In this document: in pieces, positions 47,935 to 59,079 of the stretch | Layout: each line of letters opens with the position of its first letter | Numbering within the stretch: position 1 is the first letter of the stretch | Assembly (NCBI GenBank): GCA_033675265.1 | Contig: JAUJYZ010000453.1 | Span: 1-64,000, forward strand | Direction of reading: 5' to 3' | From: Actinostola sp. cb2023 | Lineage: Eukaryota; Cnidaria; Anthozoa; Actiniaria; Actinostolidae | DNA: 64,000 nucleotides | Made by a program: the position numbers and the translations under genes | The notes under the pieces: model-generated | Told to the model about the DNA's origin: nothing | The model's input: only the letters and a program-made list of their open reading frames with translations | The model's database searches: none

Positions 47935-48340
47935 AGGGTTCCCACTTTTCCCTGACTTTTCCCTGACTTTTCCCTGACCAAAAACTATTTGTTTTACTAT
48001 GATATCCGGCAATGCGACTTACTATAGTCTTGTTAATGCAATATACTGGTATGTATCTATGACGAAATACATTTACATGGACTATATATAGGTCAATGAC
48101 AACTTTTAAACTTTTTGGTGAGTTTTCATCATGATTGATCACAATCTGTCTAAAAGTTACCCAAAATTATGCCACACTGTACATATCGATTTTGTGAAGG
48201 CTGACAGAAATTCTCTGACTTTTCACTGACTTTTGAGTAAATTATAAAATTCGCTGACCAAAATCAAAATTCCCTGACAATTCCCTGACCTTGAAAAAAA
48301 ATCAGAATTCACTGACTTTTCAAGGTCAGTGGGAAGAAGC
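47935..48340. repeat. CCCTGACTTTT repeat element
   Basis: Three copies of TTTTCCCTGAC at about 47940-47980 and a looser series of TTCNCTGAC motifs at 48205-48330 bracket about 250 bp. A dispersed repeat with this motif probably accounts for the false N-terminal extension of the ATPase frame. Confidence 0.55.
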
Positions 48341-48385
48341 GGCAACAAGCCGCGGTTGGTGCAAAGGAAAGGCTTGATTGGCTGT

Positions 48386-48576
48386 GTCACCGACAACTTC
48401 ACTGTGCAGTTCAGCGTGGAAGTTAGGACAATAGGTGAGATAAGTCAAACAAAAGGAGGTGCAAACTGTCAATCATGCTAAGTCAATCAATGGCGGGACG
48501 AATTACAGACCCGAATTATGAATTACGTGAAACAAAAGGAGTCACCACAATAGAAGTAAAACAAAAGCAGTGTGTA
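48386..48576 (+). repeat. Direct duplicate A, interrupted by a transposon
   Basis: CGACAACTTCACTGTGCAGT, ATGGCGGGACGAATTACAGA and GAAACAAAAGGAGTCAC recur at 50207-50390. Copy A is interrupted after GTGTA by the element 48577-50068, and its short remainder (TAGGTAC) continues at 50069. Confidence 0.75.
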
Positions 48577-50068
48577 CAGTACAGCCTAGAAGTATGTTAA
48601 CATAACACGCATGTGTCGCGCGTGGGCCCGTCCACACGGACGGACTCCGTACGGACGGGCTCCGCGCGTATGGACGGGCTCCGTCCATATGCGTGTGCTG
48701 ATCAATAAACCCCACGCAGAACAACTGCTCATTAACTTTCTACGAATTCCCTAGAAGTTTAGAAGGTGTGATGTAGTTCAACACGAAGATTATATGAGTT
48801 CGAACGAACCAGCGATCCGCAACTCAGCGTAATGTTTCGTTGTTTACACCGACAATCGTGATTTATAAACTTCAATGTATGTGAACGATTGACAAATTAA
48901 TAAATATTTCTGGTTGAATCTCTGATGAAATACATGTACCTCAAGTATTCATTATTTTCGGTTGGATCTGCTGAGTTCAACATCGATCGTGTGTGTGACC
49001 CGCCGACCACACACAGTGAATACAACCATGTGACAGAAGTTTCTTTACTCAATAGGAGCTTTTACATTCTAACTTCAAATCAAGTCTATTATTCAGCCTT
49101 CATAAGACAGTCTGAAAAGTTCATATGTGAGTGTAATTTGGGTTCAAGGACCTTTGGTTCAAGGTGAAGCTATTTGTTTCTCAAATTGGTGTAAAACACG
49201 ATTGTTGTTTACGTCTCCCCAAAGTGGCGTGACGAGTCGTTCTTCAAAACGCATTCGAAGTGCACCACAATATTAAACGAAAGTTTCAATTCATAATTAA
49301 ATGTTCCTATGGTTTTAGAGTGAAAAAGTAGAAAATGTAGAGTTTACAGGGTCTTATTTTTCAATCCTAGCACTAAAACGGCAAAGTGACAACACATACG
49401 GTATGCAAATTATTTTGATCTCTGAGCTGTCACAACAACGCTTTTGACATCTACAATCAGCCGTCATGCTTTTACGTCTTCAAGGAAACCTGTCACTTTA
49501 TTAATGTATAGCATTCAAATACTGGTAAAAAGCTTTTGTAAAATAAGTTTTTCATCTAGTCTAGAAGCTGGGATGGTTAAAAGAGATCGTAATCATCTGT
49601 TGGCATCGTTAGTCTCATTTCACACATCGTGACCGGTTTGAACCGGTTCACGGCTGCACGTGAGAATTCATTCCGAGTCATTCACAACTTGAAACTTTTC
49701 GAATATAATTCTTCTCGTAGATAAAACGTTTCTTTCCTCAAACAGTTAAAATAGTATCATCAAATGTGAAGTAAGAAAACAGAATTCGAAAAAGAGCCAA
49801 AACATTCTTGAAATGCCGGTTGAGTTGTTTACGATCCACACTCGTACGGACGGGGTCTGCGCTTACGGACGGATCCTGCTGTTCTTTGTGAATCAAATTC
49901 ATGGTCAATTGCTCGATAACAATAACTGTATACAAAAGAAATGCCCATGCGTACCGACGGGCTCCATTTTACAGCAAAAACGGGCTCCGTCCATACGTGT
50001 GGGGTCCGTTAACGGAGCCCATGCAAAACCAGCGCGCGGGCATGTTAACATACTTCTAGGCTGTACTG
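48577..50068. mobile_element. Tc1/mariner-type non-autonomous element, 1492 bp, TA target duplication
   Basis: Perfect 27-bp terminal inverted repeats begin CAGTACAGCCTAGAAGTATG at both ends. TA flanks both sides (48575-48576 and 50069-50070). The uninterrupted sequence (GTGTAGGTAC) survives in duplicate B near 50380, so the insertion site can be read directly. Beside the TIRs are GC-rich clusters of ACGGACGG/GGGCTCCGTCC. No transposase frame was recognised in the interior. Confidence 0.8.
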
Positions 50069-50206
50069 TAGGTACCGGCAATTCAATGATTGCTGTAAAA
50101 CTGAAGTGTTGATAACATCACACAACATAGGTTGGCTCTTCGATTGATTGCATTGTATTACAAATAAAGCTAAAGAAATGCGACTGAATTGCAAAATAAC
50201 CTGCAA

Positions 50207-50390
50207 ATAGCCGACAACTTCACTGTGCAGTTCAGCTGGGAAGTTATGACAATAGGTGAGATAAGTCAATCGATCATGCTAACTGAATCAATGGCGGGAC
50301 GAATTACAGACCCGAATTATGAATTATGTGAAACAAAAGGAGTCACAACAAGCGGAGAAGTAAAACAAAAGCAATGTGTAGGTACATAAT
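50207..50390 (+). repeat. Direct duplicate B (empty transposon site)
   Basis: An open frame covers it (ADNFTVQFSWEV, MAGRITDPNYELCETKGVTT), but no family is recognised. It keeps GTGTAGGTAC uninterrupted, where copy A carries the TA-flanked element. Confidence 0.7.
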
Positions 50391-50637
50391 TGAGTATGGA
50401 AATGAGGTGATTTAGTCATTTGATCGCTCAGATGTTTTGACAACGACACGAGAAAGACTTGACTCTGTCGAAAGATGTTGTTTGTGGCGAAAATGGAAAA
50501 GTTTATCAGAGTATTGGCATCCAGGCAGGAGATTACACGACAACGGACAAAGGCACGCAATGTGGAGGTGCTGGAAGTCAGTCAAGTTATAATCGAAGAA
50601 GTGAGACTATAAAACATAAAAGTTGGACATAATTTAT

Positions 50638-51514
50638 GATGATCTGAAAGATGATATCCTAGCGAACAGAGACATATTATTTCAATGGCTTTTGGAAGAA
50701 GGATTAATAGCGAGGTAGAGACTATGTCCAGTTTGCAGTGAAGAAATGCACTGGGTGGCGTGTAATGATAGATCAGATGGCTTCAAGTGGGAATGTAGGA
50801 AAATAATTAATTCGAAAAGACACAAGAGTACAGTGAGCATCAGAAAAGGAAGTTGGTTTGAGCAAAGCAACATGACTTTGGAAGAAATACTTAAATTCAC
50901 GTATTGGTGGTGCCAAGGTTTAGATCAAGAACAGATTAAGAAACAGCTAAAAATAATTCCAAACACATATGTTTTGATATGTTTTGCAGAGAGACTTGCG
51001 AAGTGACACTCGAAACACAAAGTGAAAAGCTTGGCGGTGAAGGGAAGGTGGTTCAGATAGACGAGAGCAAGTTTGGAAAAAGGAAATACCACAAAGGACA
51101 TAGAGTAGAAGGTCAGTGGGTCTTTGGAGGCATAGAGAACGAAAGCAGGAGTTTGATGGTCGCAGTGGACAAAAGATATGAAGCAACTTTGCTGCCGGAA
51201 AAAAAAAAAATGGATAGAGCCTGGTACGATTATTGCATCAGATTGTTGGAAGCCATTGCAATTTGGAAAAGCATGGCTATGAGCACAGAACAGTTAACCA
51301 TTCGAAGGAATTTGTGAACGATGACAGTGATCACACAATCAGAATTGAGGGCCATTGGAGGCAGGCAAAGGTGAAAATGCCTAAGTTTGGAGTGAAGAAA
51401 CATTTATTTTCTTCACATCTTGCGGAGTTTATGTGGAGGTACATGAATAAAGAGGAAGACTTATTTGAAGTGTTCTTAAATGATGTAAAGAAAATGCACT
51501 GCTGCAATGAATAA
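50638..51514 (+). pseudogene. Merlin-type (IS1595/ISXO2-like) transposase
   Basis: Domains run in the family order. The N-terminal helix (DILFQWLLEEGLIAR) is followed by a TAG (50716-50718), then a zinc ribbon start (LCPVCSEEMHWVACNDRSDG). KRHKSTVSIRKGSWFEQSNM and TYWWCQGLDQEQIKK come next. After a frameshift near 50985 come FCRETCEVT and GKVVQIDESKFGKRKYHKG (first catalytic Asp) and GQWVFGGIE. After a shift at the A run (about 51200) comes GTIIASDCWKPLQFGKAW (second Asp). After another comes HGYEHRTVNHSKEFV with IEGHWR (catalytic Glu). The stop and three frameshifts show it is dead. Terminal repeats were not identified. Confidence 0.8.
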
Positions 51515-51968
51515 TTTAGATATTTACATTTGTAAGATAGATACCACTTTGTTAGAACACGACTCCGAACACACTACGGACTGAAATATATGACAGTGGT
51601 CATTGACATTTTTTAGTTTATTAATAGAGTAAATTCGTGTAACCCATGTTTTAAATGCTAATTAGAGTTGCAATATGTTAATGACTTAACAAGAAAAACA
51701 TGACAGTGACACGAAAAATGCTTAATATCTAATACATTTAATTGTTACGTTAGCAGCATTTTGAACTGAGTACCAGTAGCAAACCAGGTGTTTATGTTTC
51801 AACCACTTATAAACATGCTACGGAAAATTTTAATATTTCTTGAATCAGTTTTCTTGATTCGGTGGTCATTCTTTTACAATACACGACTAAGGTTTGAATA
51901 GCCTCATCGAGCAAAAACAAAACAAATAGAAAGAAACCCAGCATTTTGCTGTCTTACTAAGTCTTTTA
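51515..51968. other. No gene seen
   Basis: AT-rich sequence separating the Merlin and Harbinger remnants; no repeat or domain recognised. Confidence 0.4.
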
Positions 51969-53019
51969 TCAGAGTGTTTCAAATAACTTTAATCGCCTCT
52001 CAGCTAACATTGTTGCTAGCTCAACGCAAATAGGCATTAACCAGCGTGGATGTCTCCAGATTTGCCCCACTGCCTTGAACGTTTTAACCTCTTTTATAAC
52101 ATGTTCAACTTTCACTCTTCTTTTAGCTAATAGCCTGTTGAATTTTCTTGCGCGTATTCTTTCCCTTTGATTCAGCAAATGAATCTGCCCTTGTCGAACG
52201 GGTGTTAATAATGAACCACCATCAGGATACCCTCGGTCCGCTAGTAACACTGCATTTGGTGGGATGTCGAGAGTGAGTCCCGGTCCAATAGGCTGCATCA
52301 GGCTATACGATGTGGCATCGTGTGTGCTTCCCGTAAAACCTGCTTGAAGAAAACGAATGTGCCCTTCATTATCAATAACAATCTGAGTATTCATGCAGTG
52401 ATAATGTCTGTGACCACTATAGAACGGTCTCTGTGGCTCCGCGAGGGGACGGTAGATTTCATGCGGTGTGCCGTCAATTGATCCAATGGCATTGGGAAAT
52501 TCAGGCCAGTTTCCAATAAGGTATGCCCATTCAATAGGATTTGGCCACCGGATTTGATTACGAAAGTATTGCCAAAGTTCTGGTATCGTTCTGTATATGA
52601 TTCGAATGAAAGTAGTGGGATCGATGTCAAATAACAGTGCAAGAGTCCACGTGAAGATACTTTCGAAACCAGATCATCACAAGTAGAATCTGATTGACAA
52701 TGTTTATTTTCTGTCGCCTTTGACGTCTGCGGGGTAGTCCATCCAGCGTTTGATGAAAGAGTGTGGGAAGCACATCTGTTGCCAACCTTAGAAACGAAGC
52801 CAGAGTTTCACCAGTGTTTCTCCAGAACAAATGTGGCTGTTGTGATATCAATGAAAAAACGTCTCGACCGAAAAAGTGTTGTCCATGAAAATTCGGAAAT
52901 AATCGATGTTGTAAAGGATGGTTTTCTTGTTGACGTGGTGGATGCAAAGTTGCAAGAAGTACCAACAAAGCAAGTATATTTAAAAGCACTACATGTACAT
53001 CATGCACATCCATGATCAT
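51969..53019 (-). pseudogene. Harbinger/ISL2EU-like transposase (DDE_4 type) with one frameshift
   Basis: The 5' frame from 53019 covers NTGETLASFLRLATDVLPTL and ILLVMIWFRKYLHV, then leaves frame near 52645. The other frame continues LALLFDIDPTTFIRIIYRTI and WPNPIEWAYL. Catalytic motifs follow: FPNAIGSIDGTPHEI (first Asp), FTGSTHDATSY, ADRGYPDGG (second Asp) and RRVKVEHVIKEVKTF (Glu). It stops at 51969 after AERRLKLFETL. This is nearly the whole catalytic domain and helix-turn-helix of the family, broken by one indel. That indel could be genuine decay or a base-calling error. Confidence 0.75.
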
Positions 53020-53799
53020 TCATCACATGACCGTTTTGAACATGCGAATTGTTCATACATGTGATGAGTGGATGTGTAAGGTATTTTTATAGCTTTCACA
53101 TTCCAACGTAATTCCGCTCGTGGGCACAGTGTACTCACAGTTCTTGTACATACAAGGATTCAAGCTTTCTAAGCGAGTGAACCAAAACCACACAACAGGG
53201 AAAAAAATGAGCTACATTTGGACGTCATCTTGCCAAAACGAATCCTTTACTAGCCAACCAACTGCAGACACAGACGTTCTCTCAGGTATACGAGGGTTAG
53301 AGAATGATGCAAATGCTTTACCGTCAAATACATGCATGTGCACCAGCTTACTGTATAATTTTCTTTTCAGTAAAATCTAAAAGGAAGCGGGTTTCAATTG
53401 GAGACATAGAAAGGAACTTCGTATTAGACTGTTATAACCTTGTACCATCCAAAAATGGGAAGAGGTTGTGCGGTTTGCCAAGCAGAGGATTGCGAACGAA
53501 GCAAAAATGCCTGAGCATGTCGTTAACCTTTACTTATCGCAGCCCATAGCATCAATCACAAACCGTATGTGAATTATTGTCAGAAATGCTCTTGGTCAAC
53601 CGCAACAATCCCAGGCCATACAGTCAGGGGATATTAAAGCTGCAGCTGAAGTGCTTAAAGGGGCTGTGTCATGGTTAACAAGTGGACTGGGTACTAGTGT
53701 TAAACTTTAAATAGTGAGACTCACTATTTCAAGTTATCGAGTGCCATCTTGGATTTGAATCGTAACGACAGATCGTAGTTTGTATATTATCCAGTTGTA
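53020..53799. other. No recognised gene
   Basis: A TTTTCTTTTCAG acceptor-like site at about 53362-53373 precedes a short frame (KRKRVSIGDIERNFVLDCYN) that ends without a clear donor. Nothing else stands out. Confidence 0.3.
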
Positions 53800-55006
53800 C
53801 AGTACCAGTCAGAATAAAGCGAACAACGCACACGAAACGCAAACGCAAAAAAAAACGCAGCCCAAACGCAGTAACGCGTTTATTTAAACGCGTTTGCAAA
53901 CGCGTATTTCTTAAATGCGTATTTCTTTGTTACTCAATTTCTATAGGTATTGTTTTCTTTTGTGAAGTGAAACAGAAGAACCTCTCACGCACGGCAAACA
54001 TAATAAAGACTGTAAACCGAATCCAAGTTTATCAGACCGTATATTTAGCATGTCATTTGGGTCACAGAATGTTTGAAAGTTTACTTCGCTTCAATAAAAC
54101 GCTTCAATTCTGTTTCTCAACTTATAAGCTCTAATTTAAGCTAAGTTTGATAGTTCCTTGTTACGTAGAACCCGAGATATGAATACAAATATACTGCTTG
54201 ATCGACCACCGTGACAGACATGAACGATTGAACTCTGAATACACTTCAAAAGTTTACTTCGCTTCAATAAAACGCTTCAATTCTGTTTCTCAACTTATAA
54301 GCTCTAATTTAAGCTAAGTTTGATAGTTCCTTAATTGTTACATAGAACCCGAGATGTGAATACAAATAAACTGCTTGATCGACCGCCGTGACAAACATGA
54401 ACGATCGATTAGTGTCTTTTGGCGTCAAACATTTGAACTCTGAATACACTTCAAAAGTTAACTTCGCATCAATAAAACGCCCCAATTCTGTTTTTCAACA
54501 TATAAGCTCTAATTTAAGCTAAGTTTGATAGTTCCTTATTACGTAGAACCCGAGATATGAATACAAATAAACTGCTTGATCGACCGCCGTGACAGACATG
54601 AACGATCGATTAGCGTCTTTTGGCGTCACACATTTGAACTTTGAATACACTTCAAAAGTTTACTTCGCATCAATAAAACGCCTCAATTCTGTTTCTCAAC
54701 TTATAAGCTCTAATTTAAGCTAAGTTTGATAGTTCCTTGTTACGTATAACACATTTGAACTCTGAATACACTTTAGTAATTCGAAAGTTTACATGTACTT
54801 CGCATCAATAAGCTTCAAGGCAATGTTTGGTGATTAGTTGGCCGATTAGTTTTTAATAACCTGTATTGTGTCGGTCTTTACTGATATTTTCAGTCAAACG
54901 CGTTTGCCAAATACGTAAACGCAAACGCGCATACGCGTTTTTTTCAAACGCAATGCACACGCAAAATTAACGCGTTTTTTGGTTCGCTTTATTCTGACCG
55001 GTACTG
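53800..55006. mobile_element. Tc1/mariner-type non-autonomous element, 1207 bp, with internal ~203-bp tandem repeat
   Basis: The ends are CAGTACCAGTCAGAATAAAG and, in reverse complement, CAGTACCGGTCAGAATAAAG, each bordered by TA (53798-53799, 55007-55008). Sub-terminal sequence is rich in AACGCGTTT and AAACGCAAACGC. The middle holds four to five tandem copies beginning AAAGTTTACTTCGC at about 54072, 54248, 54451 and 54652, with periods of 176-203 bp. Confidence 0.75.
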
Positions 55007-55059
55007 TAGGAGTGGAGGGGGAGGGGGGCGCTTAATAGAGGGGAGGCACGTATTTGAGG

Positions 55060-55175
55060 GGGGCGCTTAATAATAATAATAAATTTATATAGCGCCATTT
55101 CCTTATAGCCCAATGGTGCTTTACAATGAGTAAAATAAATATAATCTAATAATCTTAATAGAAGGTTTACGGTAA
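55060..55175. repeat. Dispersed (TAA)n-TTTATATAGCGCC repeat
   Basis: AATAATAATAATAAATTTAT followed by ATAGCGCC and GGTGCTTTACAA is a common end of an invertebrate interspersed repeat. Confidence 0.5.
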
Positions 55176-55512
55176 GGATACTTGTGGTAATGTTTGATCG
55201 ACACTAAAATGAGAACAATTCACGATATAGTCAGTTATAATCATACTGTCGGTTTTATCAGGATAAATAAAGTTATTAGTAGATTCCAGGCCATCTCGGA
55301 AATATCCGCCATCTTGAAGTGGGCGTAAAATATAAAATCGCCCGAGCCGAAGAGCCAGTGGCTCGCAATCTATCTTCAGATTGGGCCCTGTATTCTGTAG
55401 TCTAGCCTAGCTGCCCTCAATTAAAAATATCGATTGATATCAATTTATTGATTGGTTTCCGATGATCGATTGGGGAGAATCGATTGGAGAGGACGACGAA
55501 AATTGTTGTATA

Positions 55513-56434
55513 CCCGACGTAGTCAATCGATAAAAATCGATATTGATACAAATCGATAAAAATCAAGAAATGGTTATCGATTTTTAATGGTAATCGGTAA
55601 AAATCGATGAAGAAAAAAAGTGTGATATCGATTTTTATCGATTTTTATCGATTTTTAACGGTTTGCTGTTATCGCGTAATAATGTGTTGAATATCATCTG
55701 ATTGGCCCTAGAGTACAATTACCGAGACGCATAAACCAAACTACTATTGACAACTGCAACTTCTTTTATTCTAAAATCAATATATATATATATTTTTATT
55801 GTTATTATCTTTTTATTTATTAACGATACTACCAATGTAACAAGATGTAGATGTTTTTAGGTCACAGTATGGTTTCAAAACCATCGCAACCGTGAGAAGA
55901 ACGGCGCTTACAAACCTGGTCGTTATCAACTCGCGTCTACCTCTACTGTGTAAACATCATGCAATTCTTAGTCCTCGTAACAAAGATTGTGCACGCAGTC
56001 AGGACCCGTTCCGGCAACATCCGGACTATGAATGAATGAATGAATGAACTTTATTTAGACACGGAATCAAAATCACTAAAATTAAAATTAATTACAAAGT
56101 GCTCTCCCTTTGAGCTGTGTAAAAAGATAATTCTACATAATTATTATAATATCTACAAACTGAGAATAAAAAAGCCTTCCTAACCAGTACTAGTCCCCTC
56201 TAGTAACTATGATACAACTATTGTGAATCAATATTATTTCATTACTTATTTTTTTATTATATAAGTAAACGTTTGCTAGAAAAGTATCCTTGTCTTGTCA
56301 TTATATAATATAATTTTGAAATGAATACGGCAAAATCGATAAATGACGTAAATCGATAAAAAACGTGAATAGATAAAAATCGATATTAAAGAAAAAAAGT
56401 GCGATATCGATTTTTATCGATTGACTACGTCGGG
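55513..56434. mobile_element. TIR element, 922 bp, TTGTATA target duplication
   Basis: Perfect 31-bp terminal inverted repeats begin CCCGACGTAGTCAATCGATA. Both ends are flanked by TTGTATA (55506-55512 and 56435-56441). ATCGATAAAAATCGA-type motifs repeat within about 160 bp of the left end and 110 bp of the right end, including an internal copy of the right-end block at about 55605-55645. A nested retroposon tail, (ATGA)n next to ACTTTATTTAGACACGG, sits at about 56031-56065. No transposase. Confidence 0.8.
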
Positions 56435-56575
56435 TTGTATACTGGGCCACGTTTTTACCATCCAACGACAACGGACTTTGGGTAAAATACGAATGATTGC
56501 TTTATCAAGCATTAACATACGATAGAACGCCAGTATATTGAACATTGTATGAGTCTGAAGTATAAAATGTGGCTT

Positions 56576-56595
56576 CCGTTTCGACTCTTCTTCAG
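56576..56595 (-). ncRNA. Degenerate hammerhead-like motif (PLE relic)
   Basis: The minus strand reads CTGAAGAAGAGTCGAAACG: CUGANGA, a very short stem II candidate, then GAAAC. It is weaker than the copy at 45834 and probably only a relic of a Penelope-type terminal repeat. Confidence 0.25.
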
Positions 56596-57287
56596 AATAG
56601 TAAAGTTTAAGTAGAAAAATGGCGCCAAGCGCCGAATCGGGTTCGCTTCGTTCGCTTACAACATTCGCACAAAACGCCAAAAAAATAACTCTTAACAGGA
56701 AAGTATCAATTAAAATAGACTACCAATTAATTCAGCCCTTACCAGTAGGAGTTTTTTAGGCAAAAAAGCCATTCAAAAAGGCGTAAAATCTCCAATCTTG
56801 GTCGACCTTGCACGCAACCTACAAACACGCCGGTTCCTCGAGTAAAAATGATGCATGATGGGAAAGTGACGTCATAGCACCACAGGCAGCCCAACCCATA
56901 GCCATCAATACTGAAGAAACCAGAAAACTATTTCGAGATTCAAATCCCAATGTATGTACATTCTGTTGGAGAGTGTGAGTGGAAGATTAGGAAGATATTG
57001 TTACAGAAAACGTTTTGAAGAGCGCGTGATTTTCCACCGTGCATAGAGGGGTGGGATGGGTGGGGGGGGGGGGTGGAGGGAGTGGGAGAGTTTATTTGAT
57101 ATTTTTCAGACGATAAACTCGTATTGCCTATACATGTACATTATTCTCGATACAGGATTATTCATATGTAATCTGTATTCCAGATTTTAGAGTATTTTTC
57201 GGCTTTGTGACTTGTATATAAATTTTGACAGGCTATTCAAGGTTCAGCACCAGTCTCCCTCAACGTCGATCGCCACGGCCAAACAAA

Positions 57288-57401
57288 ATGGAGGACTTTC
57301 AAGTCATCATTCCATCACAATGCTCGAGAATCCAGCGGTGCTCTTCGGCCTGGGCTCAGAAATGTACAGACGGTGACATTGAACAAGATAAAGAACGTTA
57401 A
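57288..57401 (+). CDS. Possible short coding exon
   Basis: ATG in good context (AAAATGG) gives 37 codons, MEDFQVIIPSQCSRIQRC ... DGDIEQDKER, running into the palindrome at 57375. No family is recognised. It could be the first exon of an unseen gene or chance. Confidence 0.2.
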   Translation: MEDFQVIIPSQCSRIQRCSSAWAQKCTDGDIEQDKER

Positions 57402-57425
57402 ACGTTCTTTATCTTGTTCAATGTC
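57375..57425. repeat. Perfect 25-bp palindrome with 1-nt centre
   Basis: GACATTGAACAAGATAAAGA plus ACGTT is followed by a single A and then its exact complement. No mismatch was found. Confidence 0.9.
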
Positions 57426-57568
57426 GCTCTACCACATACAAGAACTAAAGCGAGGACTGAAATATCATCACCACTCTGTCACTGTGTCCCTCTGGCACGT
57501 ACTGGAACAGCCGTATTGCTTGGGTTCGAGGGTGAGTCTTTTATACAAGGGAGGTCCTAGACTGGCTA

Positions 57569-57570
<2 letters not shown>

Positions 57571-57603
<33 letters not shown>

Positions 57604-57681
57604 GGGTAGAGGAGGGGGGGGGGGGGGGGGGGGGGGGGAGGGGGGGGGGGGGGGGGAGGGTAGAGGGAGGGGGGGGATGGG
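57571..57681. repeat. Poly-G tract, ~110 bp
   Basis: Almost uninterrupted G with occasional A and GGGTAGAGG blocks. It gives a poly-Gly frame end that is not a gene. Shorter G runs lie at 57061-57080. Confidence 0.9.
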
Positions 57682-57893
57682 CATTGCTGGAATTGACTGA
57701 TGCATTACTACTAAATAGTACTATTTCTGTTGCACAGTTTTAGTGTTTGTACTCTAGTAAGGACAGTAAGTTGTAAACATGTACATTGTGTATATTTTTA
57801 TTTTATTGGCCGGATATGTGGTAATCCAGTATATAGCCACTACTGTACTTGTAATCTTTATATTAGTGACTTGTCAGAAATTAGCAGAGGGGG

Positions 57894-59069
57894 GAGTTCA
57901 CCGACTGACCAAGTCAAATCCAAGTCCGAGTCAAATCCGAGTCCGAGTCAGATGTCCGAGTCAAATGTCCGAGTCAGACAAATATAACTAAAAGGCACAA
58001 ATCAACTTGTTTATTTGTATAAATAAGCTTAAAATCCTTTTGAATCAATTAGAATATCAGTTCCAAAATACAGTGATTTTGTATTAATTAGAATTCAACT
58101 TACACATGCCGACTACCCACGAAACCCTTCAAGGCTTGTTTCTTTCTCGTTGTTAATTGCTTAATTAATTGCCTTTGCACGAACCACGGGCAGTCCAGGC
58201 AATGGCTTTGAGCAGTGTCAGTTTTCGAATTATTTCGGTCGATGGTGATCGACAACTATTGGGCTGCCTGTGCTCGAACCGAAAGGATTGGGGCGAGCGA
58301 TCAGCGGTATTACGTGTCATGCCGGTTGTTCTTAGTTTTTTTTAAAGAAGGAATTTAACAAATTGAAGATGGTTTTGAGTTTTCAGACAACGAAAAATCC
58401 ATATTCAATTTGTATTTTACAATAACAAAGTCAAAAAACATCCAAAAACAAGGAAATAGTTTGAAAGAAAAACTGTTTCAAGCAAGCGCTGGCTCTGTGC
58501 GCGAGCGATTCGTCATATAGTGTGTCTGTATTCTTATTGACAATGGCTGAGAACCAATCAGATTGCGAGATTTCACTCTGTTATTGTGAAAATCGCAAAT
58601 TCTACTTGTAGCAACTAGCAATTGTCGTATCAATGCAAGGAGATAATCTACAAGAGTTTGTGTCTGCAATATGCTGATAGGGGTAGTACTCCAGTATGTT
58701 CATAGAAATCAAATGCAAATATTTCAATTGATATTTTAATATTTTATTAGCCCTCTCGATCATGTGTTGTAATTACTCCCTCCAAGAATAAAAATGGTAA
58801 CAAGAAATGTCTTTTAAATTGTTTGATGAACAATAATTCATAACTGCAACAGTGAAATGGCTGTATAACCTAATACTTGCCTGTGTCTATTAGTCTACTA
58901 ACTGTTTCACGGGTTTATTGCAATCACTCTATTTCCTGCAACATTCCCTTTTTAATTACATGTATAATTATGTATAACATTTTTGACGACTCGGACATTT
59001 GACTCGGACAGTTGACTCGAACTCGGTCTTGACTCGGACTCGGATTTGACTCGGGAAATGGATTGACTC
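57894..59069. mobile_element. Fold-back element, 1176 bp, GAGT...ACTC ends
   Basis: Both ends carry inverted arrays of CCGAGTCAAATGTCCGAGTC-type subrepeats (57911-57976 and 58985-59069). GCAGAGGGGG borders the element on both sides (57884-57893, 59070-59079), a probable target duplication of 8-10 bp. This suits a fold-back hAT or Mutator-like element. The AT-rich core has no transposase. Confidence 0.65.
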
Positions 59070-59079
59070 GCAGAGGGGG

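Noticed and set aside
47809..48012. N-terminal extension of the DUF3987-like frame
   Set aside because: The extra 68 residues include translation of a CCCTGACTTTT repeat (KVREKSGKSG), so the later ATG or an acceptor near 47820 is preferred.
57061..57681. Poly-Gly tail of a 78-codon frame and G-quadruplex-like tracts as a regulatory element
   Set aside because: Simple G runs with uncertain length; no associated gene or conserved spacing.
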